Shown: piece by piece, positions 33,401 through 41,097 of the stretch
Layout: the number at the start of each line of letters is the position of its first letter
Numbering within the stretch: position 1 is the first letter of the stretch
NCBI GenBank assembly: GCA_012861695.1
Contig: JAAOOA010000193.1
Location: forward strand, 650,771-714,770
Direction of reading: 5' to 3'
Length of the DNA stretch: 64,000 nt
Source of the DNA: Trematomus loennbergii
Taxonomy: Eukaryota; Chordata; Actinopteri; Perciformes; Nototheniidae
Made by a program: the position numbers and the translations under genes
The notes under the pieces: generated by a model
Database searches by the model: none
Told to the model about the DNA's origin: nothing
The model's input: the letters and a program-made list of their open reading frames with translations, nothing else

Positions 33401-33992
33401 GCCGTGAAGTGGTTTGCGGCCTGCCAGTAAACCCAAAGCAGCAGAAGAAGAAGAAGTGACGTCAGCGGCTCATTTGCCTAATCCTCCTTCAGGGACTTAA
33501 TCCGGTGTGAACGCGATCGGCTCTTAGTTCCATGGGGGCACTAAGAGCCGGGCACTAAGTGCGGCAAAGTACTTGGTGTGAAAGCGGCTTTTGTGTCATC
33601 ATTAGACATGAGATTATTTCCTGACTCTTCTCGTTGTTTCCCTGCAGGAGTTGAGGAAGCCCTCCTACGCTGAGATCTGTCAGCGGGCGAAGGACTCCTC
33701 GGCTTCATCGCAGCAGCTTGGGACCCCGAAAGAAGCAAAGCCAGGCTGCGCTGCCCCCGGTGGCGAGGAGAGGAAGTGCCCCAGTGACGCATCAGAGGCC
33801 AAAACCAGAGAGACATACCCCCCTTCCTCCTCTTCCTCCTCCTCTTCCTCCTCTTCCTCCAAACCCCTCACCCCTGGGAGACACCAGAGGGAGGCTCGGA
33901 GGCCGGCTGGACGCTGGGCCTCCCCGCCCCCCCACATCGGGAAAACCCCAAACAGAGAAACCCACCAAACCCCGCCCAAATCCCCGCAGTAG
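5922..33992 (+). CDS. larp4b: larp4b gene, coding span of 15 exons (start exon missing)
   Basis: This is the La-related protein 4B gene. In vertebrates LARP4B is a cytoplasmic protein that binds AU-rich mRNA 3' regions, PABPC1 and RACK1, and promotes mRNA stability and translation. Fifteen exons join in compatible phases: 5922-6081, 9837-9999, 11885-11963, 15202-15338, 16520-16622, 18378-18488, 19097-19150, 20832-21116, 23372-23478, 23844-24109, 25963-25987, 28101-28274, 28961-29157, 29750-29855 and 33648-33992. Together they give about 770 codons. Blocks in order are a PAM2-like LNPNAKAW, the La motif ([20 protein letters not shown]), an RRM ([17 protein letters not shown]), a polyQ run, [43 protein letters not shown] and [12 protein letters not shown]. 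These match LARP4B better than LARP4 from memory. The N-terminal exon, about 50 residues in human, is not seen. Four exons carry apparent 1-bp indels, so the raw sequence does not translate through. Confidence 0.93.
6195..6490 (-). mobile_element. tRNA-derived SINE, minus orientation
   Basis: On the minus strand an A-box-like TGGCTCAGTCTG (complement of 6457-6468) and a B-box-like GGTTCACGTCCC (complement of 6402-6413) give a pol III promoter. The body continues to about 6200 with TACTTTATTAATCCC words typical of fish SINE tails. It lies in the larp4b intron after 6081. Confidence 0.65.
6656..7913. repeat. 72-bp minisatellite, about 17 copies
   Basis: Consensus unit begins ACATTAGCCGCCTTTAGCTT and includes GGTGACGTGAAGTCATGTGA and CCGTGCTGTAGTTCC. 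Units are nearly identical; most differences are 1-2 bp losses. Lies inside a larp4b intron. Confidence 0.97.
7914..8990. other. intronic sequence, no feature seen
   Basis: Unique-looking AT-rich intron DNA. An open frame of 93 codons on the minus strand (8363-8644) has no recognisable motif. Confidence 0.3.
8995..9215 (+). repeat. dispersed repeat, inverted copy at 20392-20615
   Basis: Contains AGCCCCGAGCCTGTTTT, CAGAACAAATGACTATATCT, GCAATGATAAACCTGTGAG and GTCAGAATCAATATAGATG. The reverse complement of these occurs in the same order at 20392-20615, with small indels. Confidence 0.85.
9270..9700 (+). other. unknown coding-like fragment with duplicated tail
   Basis: Two overlapping open frames (9270-9542 and 9442-9642). 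The first reads [20 protein letters not shown]; the second ends [16 protein letters not shown] and stop. The tail plus flank (9551-9694) recurs at about 11536-11680. I do not recognise the family; it may be a decayed transposable-element gene. It lies between larp4b exons on the same strand. Confidence 0.3.
9837..9999 (+). CDS. larp4b: larp4b linker exon with apparent 1-bp frame break
   Basis: CCCAG acceptor and GTGAGA donor. Entering in phase 1, the exon reads [19 protein letters not shown] and then meets TGA near 9914. From about 9895 the +1 frame gives [20 protein letters not shown], which resembles the LGPSEYDSL block of human LARP4B and leaves in the correct phase. The 163-nt length is incompatible with the flanking phases, whereas 162 nt (or 165) would fit. 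One extra base, probably in the CCTCCTCCTC tract at 9893-9902, is the simplest reading. Confidence 0.78.
10000..11535. other. larp4b intron, no recognised element
   Basis: AT-rich, apparently unique intron sequence. The words near 10070-10100 (GGTTAATCGATGATTG) resemble ends of common hAT-type repeats, but no partner end was identified. Confidence 0.3.
11536..11680 (+). repeat. second copy of the 9551-9694 segment
   Basis: Shares AAGTAACCTCGTAAGCCATT, GGCTGCACAATAAACGGCAA, AATCGATCAACGCTCTCTGT and CGGGCCGAACCACGCC with 9551-9694. Only the tail was duplicated, not the preceding open frame. Confidence 0.88.
11885..11963 (+). CDS. larp4b: larp4b exon, start of La motif
   Basis: TCGGCAG acceptor. 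Encodes [20 protein letters not shown] and then EFCLS, the first helix of the La motif. The next exon needs a two-base (AG) carry-over to make Arg of RENL, so the junction should read CCAG|GTGAGT. The sequence reads CCAGTGAGT, one G short, leaving a weak donor. A collapsed GG at the exon end is the likely cause. Confidence 0.85.
12230..13215 (+). repeat. composite dispersed repeat, partly inverted relative to 19680-19990
   Basis: 12240-12370 carries the CCGGTAA/GACCGG words of the 1850-3136 element. 12466-12570 and 12776-12950 are the reverse complement of 19850-19990 and 19680-19810 (shared GAGACATTGGATTAACC, ACAACTTTTGATCA, TTTCTTCCCGTTAAGTGGGT, AAGAAGCCCTGAGAC). 13150-13205 has GGTACCCGGTACT/GTACCGG palindromic words typical of MITE ends. 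Confidence 0.7.
13216..15201. other. larp4b intron, mostly unassigned
   Basis: No gene was recognised. 13975-14420 is locally GC-rich (ACACCAAGACGATTTCGGCC onward) and looks like a MITE, but no matching end was found. 14915-14965 ends in AATAGTCGTTTGTTGCAGCC, the usual end of an AGGGCTGCAAC-type hAT element in reverse. Confidence 0.35.
15202..15338 (+). CDS. larp4b: larp4b exon, La motif core
   Basis: CTCTCAG acceptor and GTGAGT donor. Encodes the rest of the La motif: [20 protein letters not shown], then [20 protein letters not shown]. The Gln and Asp of SQMDSDQ are typical of LARP4/4B, which differ here from genuine La protein. The exon leaves phase 1, completing a Ser codon with the next exon. 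Confidence 0.95.
15411..15835. mobile_element. hAT-like non-autonomous element
   Basis: Left CAGGTGTCCCAAACT and right AGTTTGGACACCCCTG are inverted. Flanking 8-mers AGTTCAAG (15403-15410) and AGTTAAAG (15836-15843) differ by one base, as expected for an aged 8-bp target duplication. A related remnant lies at 51600-52035 in opposite orientation. Confidence 0.8.
15941..16232. repeat. CA-rich compound microsatellite
   Basis: About 290 bp of CACA interrupted by CGCA, CCCACGCACG and GCACACGGACACAAGCC sub-repeats. All six frames are largely open here because of composition. Confidence 0.97.
16520..16622 (+). CDS. larp4b: larp4b exon, La-RRM linker and RRM start, 1-bp deletion
   Basis: TTTGCAG acceptor and GTCAGA donor. 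Reads [18 protein letters not shown], then a frame break at CGAACCGC (16571-16578), then [16 protein letters not shown] in the next frame. At 103 nt it is one base short of the phase-compatible 104. Restoring one A before the CC would give the N-R-C order seen in human LARP4B (N-Q-N-R-C). Without it, TGA follows a few codons later, at 16585-16587. Confidence 0.9.
16623..17128. other. larp4b intron, no feature seen
   Basis: AT-rich intron sequence between the RRM exons. No repeat end or coding block was recognised. Confidence 0.3.
17129..17278. repeat. CA/CATA microsatellite
   Basis: CACACA with CGCC, CATACATA and CATG interruptions, followed by a partial repeat of the flanking words TTTGTTTTGGGT (17099-17110 and 17286-17297). 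Confidence 0.95.
17531..17974. mobile_element. Harbinger-like MITE, 444 bp
   Basis: Terminal inverted repeats TGGCGCATTTCCACTACAG and CTGCAGTGGAAATGCGCCA. An internal near-end GGAAACGCGCCATAAA repeats the motif. No coding capacity. The class is inferred from the TIR style only. Confidence 0.75.
17975..18377. other. larp4b intron, no feature seen
   Basis: AT-rich sequence with no recognised element, ending in the TCTCTAG acceptor of the next exon. Confidence 0.3.
18378..18488 (+). CDS. larp4b: larp4b exon, RRM middle
   Basis: TCTCTAG acceptor and GTAACT donor, 111 nt, phase 0 at both ends. Encodes [20 protein letters not shown] then [17 protein letters not shown], nearly identical to human LARP4B by recollection. 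It contains the RNP-like WFITF strand of the RRM. Confidence 0.96.
18533..18590. repeat. (CA)n microsatellite
   Basis: CA dinucleotide run with one AA interruption and a terminal C run, 45 bp past the donor of the 18378-18488 exon. Confidence 0.97.
18723..19020 (+). mobile_element. tRNA-derived SINE
   Basis: A-box-like TAGCTCAGTCTG at 18761-18772 and B-box GGTTCAAGTC at 18805-18814, at tRNA-like spacing. A clear head is followed by an AT-rich body. The 3' boundary is uncertain. Confidence 0.7.
19097..19150 (+). CDS. larp4b: larp4b exon, RRM end
   Basis: A 54-nt phase-0 exon, ATTAAG acceptor and GTGAGT donor. Encodes [18 protein letters not shown], the last helix and strand of the RRM and a LARP4/4B family signature. 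Confidence 0.95.
19665..20060 (-). repeat. dispersed repeat, inverted copy of 12466-12950
   Basis: See the 12230-13215 entry. Shared blocks occur in reverse complement and reverse order, with a net internal deletion in this copy. Confidence 0.85.
20392..20615 (-). repeat. dispersed repeat, inverted copy of 8995-9215
   Basis: Reverse complement of the 9-kb intron copy. It sits about 200 bp upstream of the polyQ exon. Confidence 0.85.
20832..21116 (+). CDS. larp4b: larp4b exon with 28-residue polyglutamine
   Basis: CTCCAG acceptor and GTGAGA donor, 285 nt, phase 0. Encodes [20 protein letters not shown], then PVEVNPYA, 28 consecutive Gln codons (20916-20999, mixed CAG/CAA), and [20 protein letters not shown] and onward. 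Human LARP4B has only YAQQRY here from memory. The flanking sequence is strongly conserved, so this is an in-frame expansion rather than mis-splicing. Several CAA interruptions should slow further slippage. Confidence 0.95.
21596..22889. mobile_element. Harbinger-like element with TAA target duplication
   Basis: Ends GGCCCCATTTACACGGGAACG and CGTTCCTGTGTAAACGGCACC are inverted repeats, flanked by TAA at 21593-21595 and 22890-22892, the 3-bp TWA duplication of PIF/Harbinger. It lacks a transposase and holds a long minisatellite. Removing it rejoins the L2 coding frame region. Confidence 0.87.
21941..22634. repeat. 24/26-bp minisatellite ending in an inverted block
   Basis: Mixed units GTAGCATGGTCAGTAGCAGG+AGCT and GTAGCTGATGGTCAGTAGC-type. 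At 22589-22592 the array flips: 22547-22588 and 22593-22634 are near-perfect inverted arms around a 4-nt spacer. Confidence 0.95.
23372..23478 (+). CDS. larp4b: larp4b exon, PFxNxxFINGF block
   Basis: TTTCCAG acceptor and GTTGGT donor, 107 nt, phase 0 in and phase 2 out. Encodes [20 protein letters not shown] and [16 protein letters not shown], matching the human FINGFTSPAFKPAASPLT block. It sits just after an L2 remnant that ends at about 23276. Confidence 0.93.
23844..24109 (+). CDS. larp4b: larp4b exon with C-run frameshift
   Basis: CCTCAG acceptor and GTAGGA donor. Reads [36 protein letters not shown] and [12 protein letters not shown], then an 11-C run at 24070-24080. After the run the family block YSLGIGRGR is one frame away. 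At 266 nt the exon is one base short of the 267 its flanking phases require. A 12-C run would restore the frame, so this is a classic homopolymer undercall. Confidence 0.9.
24178..25437. repeat. 37-bp minisatellite, about 33 copies
   Basis: Unit CATGTGTCCCCTCTTCTTCA+TGTCTCTTCTACATCAA. It lies in the larp4b intron between 24109 and 25963. Long open frames across it (up to 445 codons) are an effect of a stop-free unit whose length is not divisible by 3. The flanks CTATTATGCAAAATCCACTT and GTGTAAGAGA+TTCTGAAAG match the shorter repeats at 42330-42450 and 52468-52590. Confidence 0.96.
25441..25962. other. larp4b intron before the microexon
   Basis: Repeat-derived right flank of the 37-bp array to about 25600, then unassigned AT-rich intron. 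I looked here for a further tiny exon encoding an NSFGY-like block and found none. Confidence 0.3.
25963..25987 (+). CDS. larp4b: larp4b 25-nt microexon
   Basis: TTCTAG acceptor and GTAAGT donor around 25 nt. Joined to the previous exon it reads RKKRDEKFT, matching YRKKREEKFT of human LARP4B. Human has a few extra residues (NSFGY) before this. No exon for them was found, so a further tiny exon may be missed or lost. Confidence 0.82.
26047..26880. mobile_element. hAT-like element with 8-bp target duplication
   Basis: Left end TTTCTCAAACTTTT and right end TTTGAGAAGCACTGG, the CAGTGGTTCTCAAACTT style of hAT elements. Flanked by TCTAGACT at 26039-26046 and 26881-26888 (exact 8-bp duplication). 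The interior has several copies of GAAAAGTCATGGAAA. No transposase. Confidence 0.88.
27225..27905. repeat. AT-rich repeat region with palindrome, (TAA)n and G runs
   Basis: GGGTCAAAAATGACCC palindrome at 27282-27297, a (TAA)n run at about 27449-27477, and G runs near 27543-27555 and 27590-27600. The 27225-27905 stretch looks like a decayed repeat, but its ends were not defined. Confidence 0.5.
28101..28274 (+). CDS. larp4b: larp4b exon, [13 protein letters not shown] block
   Basis: GTGTAG acceptor and GTAAGC donor, 174 nt, phase 0. Encodes [40 protein letters not shown] and [18 protein letters not shown]. The SFPPLPG block is a hallmark of LARP4 and LARP4B C-terminal halves. Confidence 0.94.
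28275..28960. other. larp4b intron, no feature seen
   Basis: Carries a short local repeat of GGAGCGG(G)TAAGCACTGAAAC (28269-28288 and 28400-28418), which duplicates the donor of the preceding exon. Otherwise unassigned. Confidence 0.35.
28961..29157 (+). CDS. larp4b: larp4b exon, Ser/Pro/Thr-rich region
   Basis: Acceptor CTCTGCAG after a GTT-rich tract, donor GTAAGA. 197 nt, phase 0 to 2. Encodes [20 protein letters not shown] and a low-complexity STP-rich tail ending [10 protein letters not shown]. Assigned mainly by phase and position, because this region of the family is poorly conserved. Confidence 0.82.
29750..29855 (+). CDS. larp4b: larp4b exon ending [10 protein letters not shown]
   Basis: ATTTCAG acceptor and GTGAGT donor, 106 nt, phase 2 to 0. 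Encodes [20 protein letters not shown] then [25 protein letters not shown] is identical to human LARP4B from memory. A ~625-bp tandem array begins about 40 bp past the donor. Confidence 0.93.
29899..31935. repeat. about 625-bp tandem array, three full copies and a partial fourth
   Basis: Copies start with ACTCGTC(A/C)CCGGCTTGAG at about 29899, 30528, 31159 and 31772. Each has a 200-bp single-copy part (GAACATCAACTAGTTCCTGA and on) followed by a TTTTTCTCAAAATTCTGAC simple-sequence part. The minus strand of the first part encodes [26 protein letters not shown] in several copies. Confidence 0.95.
31936..32734. other. larp4b last intron, no feature seen
   Basis: Unassigned intron sequence after the 625-bp array. 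Confidence 0.3.
32795..32935 (+). repeat. segment duplicated on the other side of the last exon
   Basis: Shares ACAGAACTTTAATTG, AGACTCGCAGGCAAATGCAT, AAAGGGAATTGATCCTGAAC and GTCACATGACTT with 35262-35490. It lies in the last intron, while the partner is after the stop codon. Confidence 0.88.
32944..33588. mobile_element. Harbinger-like MITE, about 645 bp
   Basis: Ends GGCGCTTTCACACC and GGTGTGAAAGCGGC are inverted. TTA precedes the left end, but TTT follows the right end, so the target duplication is not exact. Ends 60 bp before the terminal larp4b exon. A small open frame inside (33244-33459) has no recognised family. Confidence 0.78.
33648..33992 (+). CDS. larp4b: larp4b terminal coding exon
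   Basis: CCTGCAG acceptor, TAG stop at 33990-33992. Encodes [20 protein letters not shown], a run of about 12 Ser, [10 protein letters not shown], a [21 protein letters not shown] end and stop. Matches the [12 protein letters not shown] and STPPKSPQ ends of human LARP4B. The Ser run is coded by TCC/TCT repeats, so it is a CT-rich microsatellite in coding sequence. Confidence 0.95.
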   Translation, partial: ELRKPSYAEICQRAKDSSASSQQLGTPKEAKPGCAAPGGEERKCPSDASEAKTRETYPPSSSSSSSSSSSSKPLTPGRHQREARRPAGRWASPPPHIGKTPNRETHQTPPKSPQ

Positions 33993-35261
33993 AAAAAAAA
34001 GAAAAAAAACGGAAATATAAGTCAGGGCTACTCAATGCTTATATCCCAGAATCAGCATCAGTCACATGGATAGGGGACGCCTTCTCTTCTGGATCAGGGC
34101 TTGCAGACAAAAAGCACTTTACTGTGCAATGTAGAGCACCTTTTCATTCTTTTTATTCTATTTATTTGCTTCCTTTTTTCTTTTCAGTTTTGCCTATACC
34201 CCGGGCACAGACGACACTGAAACATGTCTTTTTTTTCATTAGTCCAAAAGGCCTTGTGGGATTTAAACATTTAAAAAGTCTTGTGTGCAAAGAAAGCAGC
34301 AGCAGCAGCAGCAGCAGCAGGGCATTGTGGGAAGTTTGCCCCGCCCCCAGTGGATGATGGGGAAAGAGTGAGCAGAGGGAGGGGTTTGTTTGCATGTCGA
34401 GGGGCACTGTTGTGCGACTTTATGTAGCTTAATTATGGGTCATAATTAGCCGTTTTTTTATTACATACTCCCATCCGTATGCAAGACTTAAATCACAACA
34501 AGACTCTGATCTTTTTTTCCGCCTCAAACTGGATTTATTTTGCAGAATTATTAACAAAACATGTTTTTTTTCCCCCAACTTTTCCTGTGAACTATCGGTA
34601 CAGTCACTCCTGGTTATTGTCGCTGGGTGTCACTTTTCTTCCTCACATCTCTGTAAAGAATCACCTCCATCTGCTGTGTTGTTTTACTGTTTGCTAACAC
34701 TGCTAACTAGCTAGCTGTAGCTTGTATCAACGGCCGTGATGTGATATCAGTGCTGTTTTTTTTTTTTTTTTTTAAAGCGTCAGACAAGAAGGGCATGTTG
34801 ATATCTGCAACCAAGCTTGAATATATAAATTAGGCATTGGCGCAAATTGGCTGAAAAGTGTCCGTCGCGTGTGATTATATTCCTGGCATTGCATTTTTTA
34901 GGGAAAAAAGCGAGCAAGCTTTATCGACTGATCTTCTCATTTCCTATTTAAAACTGTGGAATCAGGCACATACTGTCAAAGGAAAAAGGCAGGGCTGACA
35001 CATTTAAAGTCCAGTTGTGAGGATTCAAACAGCTCTGGAGGTGAGGAAACACTCGTGAGCTGCAATTAGGACGAAGGAAATTGGTTATTGATTGAGAAAC
35101 ATGACAGAAGGTGAGTTCCCTGCTGGAGTTTAGCAAGCCGAGTGGGAAACTTCACGTGTTTTCTTCTAGATATGGTGCTAGACGTCGAATCCTGGAACCT
35201 GTTACAGCAGCTCATCTGATATTGTGTGTACAAAATACTTGATTTAAATGTATCGACAGAA

Positions 35262-35490
35262 CTTTAATTGCACTGTTATGGCGTCTTTTTTCCTCAGACT
35301 CGCAGGCAAATGCATTATTAGACAAGTGAAGAGAGAGAAAAAAGGGAATTGATCCTGAACGTCAAGGGAAGAGAAATTCATCTCTGTGGACGCAATCGCC
35401 TTGTTTTTGTTTGTGTTGTTGTGCCTTGTGGACGCCTGTTGAACACTGTGGTGAAGGATGGGGCAGCGTCACATGACTTTACAGATTTAT
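35262..35490 (+). repeat. 3' UTR partner of the 32795-32935 segment
   Basis: Same block order as the intronic copy, but with about 100 extra bases (GGAAGAGAAATTCATC to GGGGCAGC) absent from it. Confidence 0.85.
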
Positions 35491-38121
35491 CTCGCTTTAC
35501 GGATGCTTTATATAGATTTTTTTTCAAACTGAAGGAGTTCATGCAGTGGTTTTGGATTTTGGCTCATCAATGAGGATTTTCATTGCTTGTAAAATTACGG
35601 AAAAGTGAGACGGTTGGATTGAAAGTTTTACTTATTAAAAAAAAGGTAAAATGAGTTTTTTGGGGGCGGAATGTAGTTTGCCATGTGAAGTGTGAAAGGG
35701 ATTTAGTTGGGAGTCCCGTCGGGGGGCTCATGTGAACGGTGTTGAACTCAAATTTAAACATTTAAGAGAACAGAAAAGAGCAGGTGGGTTTTACAGCAGG
35801 GAAATCTGAGTCGTGTAAAATGTCGTCCTCTGGGTGGAGATGTTCCCTCGTCTTCCTCAGCGTCGAGTCTTCACCGCTCGTTGGTTTTTCTGTCAGCATG
35901 CTCCCTTGTCTTCTATTTTCAAGTGTGCACACTTTGATTTATCCTGAGTTTTCTTTCAAATAAAAAAAAAGTTGGAAAAGATTAACCCGAAAAGCACCAC
36001 GGATTTTCTTCCTGCTTCACTCTTGGGGAGAAAAGCAGTTGGATTTGAAGCAAAAATGTGAAGAGAAATACACATTTTTCTCACTTTGAGCTTACAGAAT
36101 GTGCTACCACGTACGTTTAAACTCAATGGGACTTAATCGAGCAGCATTTCGGATGATTTTGAAGCTGATTTTTGATCCCTCTGCAGAGTGAAGTAGCAAG
36201 GATTCAGATTCAGGGAGGAAACTTGTGTTAAATTGAAGGTTTGGTTGGGAGCTCTGTCTACTGTAGCAGCCACTCTGGCAGAAGACCAACCAAGTCTTGC
36301 ATGTTTTACTGTGGTCTAAAAATGGAATTGGCTGGCGAAATGGTAAAAAGGAGTTTTGAATTGACATCAGATTCATAAAACTGCAATTGTGAGACGTTAA
36401 AAGTATGTTTTTTTTGGAGCGTGACAGACTTAAAGAGAGTTTCCTCCCTTGAGTGCTTGAATTTAATCTCTTCTTAAGTTATCACAGATGCAAAACAACC
36501 ATACAAAAAAAAACACTGTACTATACACAATATCTGTTTTTTAGGGAAACAAACACACGATGTGAGACCTTGCATGTCTCGCTAAAGTCTTCCTGCAACA
36601 AGAAGCATTCTGGGTAATCCCACTAAGAGAAAACAGCCCATCTGAGGAGGGCTTCGTTAGAAAAAGCCTGCTCATAGCTGCTTTTGATTTGGACGTAAAG
36701 TTCGTTTAAAAAAAAAATAGATATATTTTTGGGATTTTTCTTTTTGAAGGACTGAGATGCACTTGGATGGGTTTTGATTTTTTCTCTCATCAGTGGAAAC
36801 GGTTACAAATAAATCAAAATGCACCATATCCACGTATTTATAAACCAATGCTGTTTATTCCATGAGAAATATCATTACGTTTTTTGTTTTAGGGAGATGA
36901 AATACATAGGGATGCATTGAGATCTCTATTTAAACGCAAAAAGAAAAAAAATGGAAGTGTCCATCCAGTGTTTGAGAAACTTGAATTTTATTTAAACTTG
37001 AAAAATGACTTTGCCTTAACTTTTATACAAGACAAGCATAGAGTTTATTTCTTTTCACACAAAAAAATCCCCCAAATGTTAACAAAGCGTGACACGTGGA
37101 AAATATTTAGACGTCACAAGTGAGAGAGAAAGAGAAGAAAGAGAGGACAAATCGAGCAGCATTTTATTTTTACCCTTTTTTGTTTTTGTAAAATTTACGA
37201 GTGTCCTTTTTTTTTTTGAGGGGGGAAAAAAAACCTTGTAAATGCAAAACTAGTCAATACTGTATTAAATGTGTGCACTTTGAAGTGTGTGCTTTGCTTG
37301 TACAGTTGTAAATACTCAGAAAAATATAAGAGGTACCTTAAAAATGATTATAAAAAAATATATTGATCTCGTAATGTCGCTATCGAGCTGGATGTAGGAT
37401 ATACAAAAAAAAAAAAAAAACGTAATATTGTGCTTTTTTTATTTTTAGTTTGGGTGTCGGAGTTTAAATTCTGCTCCTCTCTGCAGGGTGGGCAGCTCGT
37501 CTGATTGTACATTTTTTTGTTGTCTTTCATTCCATTATTTTTGTATACCCCCCTCCTCACTGTGCACTAATTGAGAGCCTGTGGTACTAATGAACCCTTA
37601 CAAATCTGCGTGTCCACCAACATCCTCTTGTTTCCTTTTTTTAAAAAGCTCTGGCCTCCTTTTTCTTTTACGCTGGAATTTTTTTTAACCACAATAATCT
37701 AGAAGTTTGATTACTGAAGAAAAAAAAATAAGCACTACATGTCAGATTTTTAGGCGTCACTGTGCAGCAAAGTATTTCTGACATCTCTAATATCCTAATA
37801 CCAAGAAGATTAATAAGGCTAGTATTAACACTACACTAATACTGAATATCTATGATTATGACACGCTCATACCACAGTTTATAATCAGCATTGCGTCCAC
37901 ATGTGGGCAGCATGACTCGAAAATATCTATTAATACAATAGAGAGCTGAAGTTCTGCCTCTGCTAACATTTATTTTGTGGTTTTTTCTGGCCATAGTCAA
38001 AGATTAATGAGTGTTTGTTTTTACTGTTCTTGGTGGTAACATTTGGGGGTTTTGGTCATTGAAGGAGTAGGTAAAACATTTGGGAAATATAATTGTAAAA
38101 TGTATTAGGGGAAAAAAAGAT

Positions 38122-38970
38122 CAATAACACTTGGGGCGGGATGTGTTAGCTTAGCTTAGCACAAAGACAGAAAACAGTTAGCTTAGCAATAGAGGGAACA
38201 CAGTGAGCTTAGCACAAAGACAGATAGCAAAGACATAGAAAAAAAACAGTTAGCTTAGCTTTTCACATGGATAGAAACAGACAGAAAAAAGTAGCTTATC
38301 CATAGACAGAAAACAGTTAGCTTAGCTTACACATGGATAGAAAACAGTTAGCTTAGCACATGGACAGAAAACAGTTAGCTTGGCACATGGACAGAAAACG
38401 TTAGCTTAGCTTATCACATGGATAGAAAACAGTTAGCTTAGCACACAGACAGAAAACAGTTAGCTTGGCACATGGACAGAAAACAGTTAGCTTAGCTTAT
38501 CACATGGATAGAAAACAGTTAGCTTAGCACACAGACAGAAACAGTTAGCTTGGCCATGGACAGAAAACAGTTAGCTTAGCTTATCACATGGATAGAAAAC
38601 AGTTAGCTTAGCTTATCACATGGATAGAAAACAGTTAGCTTAGCACACAGACAGAACACAGACAAAAAACAGTTAGCTCATCACATAGACAGAGAATAGT
38701 TAACTTAGAACATAGGCAGAAAAAGTTAGCTTAGCTTATCACATGGATAGAAAATAGTTAGCTTAGCTTATCACATGGATAGAAAATAGTTAGCTTAGCT
38801 TATCACATGGATAGAAAATAGTTAGCTTAGCTTATCACATGGATAGAAAATAGTTAGCTTAGCTTATCACATGGATAGAAATAGTTAGCTTAGAACATAG
38901 GCAGAAAACAGTTAGCTTAGAACATAGGCAGAAAACAGTTAGCTTAGAACATAGGCAGAAAACAGTAATC
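38122..38970. repeat. VNTR of ACAGTTAGCTTAGC+TTATCACATGGATAGAAA units
   Basis: Irregular 25-38-bp units around TTAGCTTAGC and CAGAAAACAG. A shorter version (48470-48775) opens the second duplication copy. The VNTR probably holds the left breakpoint of the tandem duplication. Confidence 0.93.
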
Positions 38971-41091
38971 TTAAAAAAACCAAGATGGATTAAGTTAATT
39001 TGTGAGCTTTAGATTTGCTTGTAAACAGATTGGACAGAACCACGCTAGCTGTTGCCATCTGCGACCAGTGTTTATGCTAAGCTAGGCTAACCACATCCTG
39101 ACACATCCTGTGCTTATCGTTCAAATATTGGTATAGAACGTTGGATCAGTCAAAAATTGTAATCAAATCAGTAACTTTTGACATTAGACCAGACTTTGTA
39201 TGCATTATTAGCTAAGGGTCATGGGAGATGTAGTTGTTGTACGTTAGTGAATTTTAAGTTTTATATTTTAGGTTTTTTCAGAAGTTGGACTGACCCAGGT
39301 TTACAGAAATTGGGCTGAGTCCTAGTTATGTACCTATGCTATCTAGTTTTTGGCGATAACACAATTCAGATCAGGGGAAATTGTTTGTGTTTCTTTACTG
39401 ATTGGTTGTTTTTCTTTCTAACAAACTAAATTCTCAATGGTGGTTCTGGTTGGTTTTCACGGATAGTTGTTGCTTGTTTCTCTTAGAATATGGACAGAAA
39501 CTTGTTAGCTTTGCAGACTGATAAAAAGAGAACACTCCATGACAAAATCAGAAATCTATAGAAGTGAAACAGCAGAACTTTCTTTCTAAATATAAGAAGC
39601 ATCGGCACTGATTTAACATTAAACTTCGCTACGAGCTTCACCTCTTCTAGCCATCTTTTTTCTTTTTAAAAGAGCGATGCCTGATGGACACGTCCCAGTT
39701 TTGTCGTCTGTTTTAATTCACACGCTTCGATGTGACGTGATGTAATGAACGATATCAAAATGAAGCACACTTCAAGCACATTTCAGACATTTAGCTTGTA
39801 GCACTCGAGGTGGTTAGCTTCCTGCCAACGTGACGACAAGCATTTGGACCTGTGGATTGTACATTTTTGGTGACTCATTTCAGAAAAAAGACACTTATTT
39901 GGGGAAATAACGTGAAATGTTGGGAGATTTTTTGGCGTCACGACAAGGATGGCTTAAGTTCACGCCCGTGTGTCGATGTAGCTACTAGACGAAACATCCA
40001 GAAAGTCGTTTTTTCCTTCTGATTGATCTGTTTCCTGTTCCTCAGCTTCCTCTCCTGAGAAATAAATGTACAAATAATGTTTCTGTTTTGTGTTATGGGG
40101 GCGAGTTTGGAGACGGAAGCTCAACTGGAATCACAGTTTTTTGTTTTACACAGACCGACATGTCTGGCACATACAGATTGAAGTGTCTGTTTGAAACCAT
40201 TTGACCACATGTGGACTGCATTTTGTGGCAAAGATAAACCAATAACTGTGCCATTTATTCAACTGCTGTTGTTTTTTTGTCCTGGGCAGTTTAACCTGTA
40301 CATAGCTGATCGCTTGCCATCTCTGGCTTTTTTTTTGTTCGTTCCTGAAAGTCCATCAAAGACTTCTCACATCTGGAGAAATGTGACACCGCTGACTGTC
40401 GGAGCAGACCCCGTGCGTTATACCTCGAACTTTTTTGTGGAGTTAAATGCATATGAACTGGGAACTGTGAATGTGTGCATGTGTGGAATAAGTAAGTGTA
40501 CCCACAGAAATCCAAACCCATGCAAAGGTGACTCTTTTCAGACTCGTTGGTACCCAAAGGGACGTCTCCAATTCTGCACGTTCTTCACCGGCATTATAAC
40601 AAACGCTCCTGTTGGCGGGCGTTTTCGAGGATTTCCTTCCTCTCGTTGGACTTCTTCTCGGAGCCTCATATCATTTCTCCTCCTTCCTTCCTGTTCGTCC
40701 GTTTTTTTGACAGTGCCATTTTTTTTTTTTTTTCCTCAAAGGGGTTGCATCTCAAAAATGTAATATCTCGTGATGCGCACCAACCAACCGACCGACTGGT
40801 TTCTCTTTATCAACGCACTGTGGTTTAACTCATTAACACCATGCTAACGGCTGTGGACAATCGATGACTTTGGACGAATAATTTTTTGCCTAACGACACC
40901 TCAAACAGACGTGGAAACGGAGGTTGCGTTCAAGAGGGCTTTTTCTTTTCTTTCTTTTCTTGTTATGTTTTTGGTCTTTTCTTCCATCGAGACTGGAATC
41001 AAGCGTACATGTCAGCTATAGATAATTTAAGTTACTCTGTGTCATGATGTAAAACTGTCTAATTTGGAGAAAAAAATGTAGCTTACTGAAA

Positions 41092-41097
41092 AATAAA
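41092..41097 (+). terminator. candidate poly(A) signal AATAAA
   Basis: AATAAA with a T-rich, GT-containing stretch 15-45 bp downstream. The same signal is at 50877-50882 in the duplicated copy. Whether larp4b transcripts reach it is unknown. Confidence 0.35.

Noticed and set aside
40191..40763. 190-codon open frame in the putative 3' UTR
   Set aside because: The duplicated copy at 49980-50553 breaks the frame by several indels, so coding constraint is unlikely.
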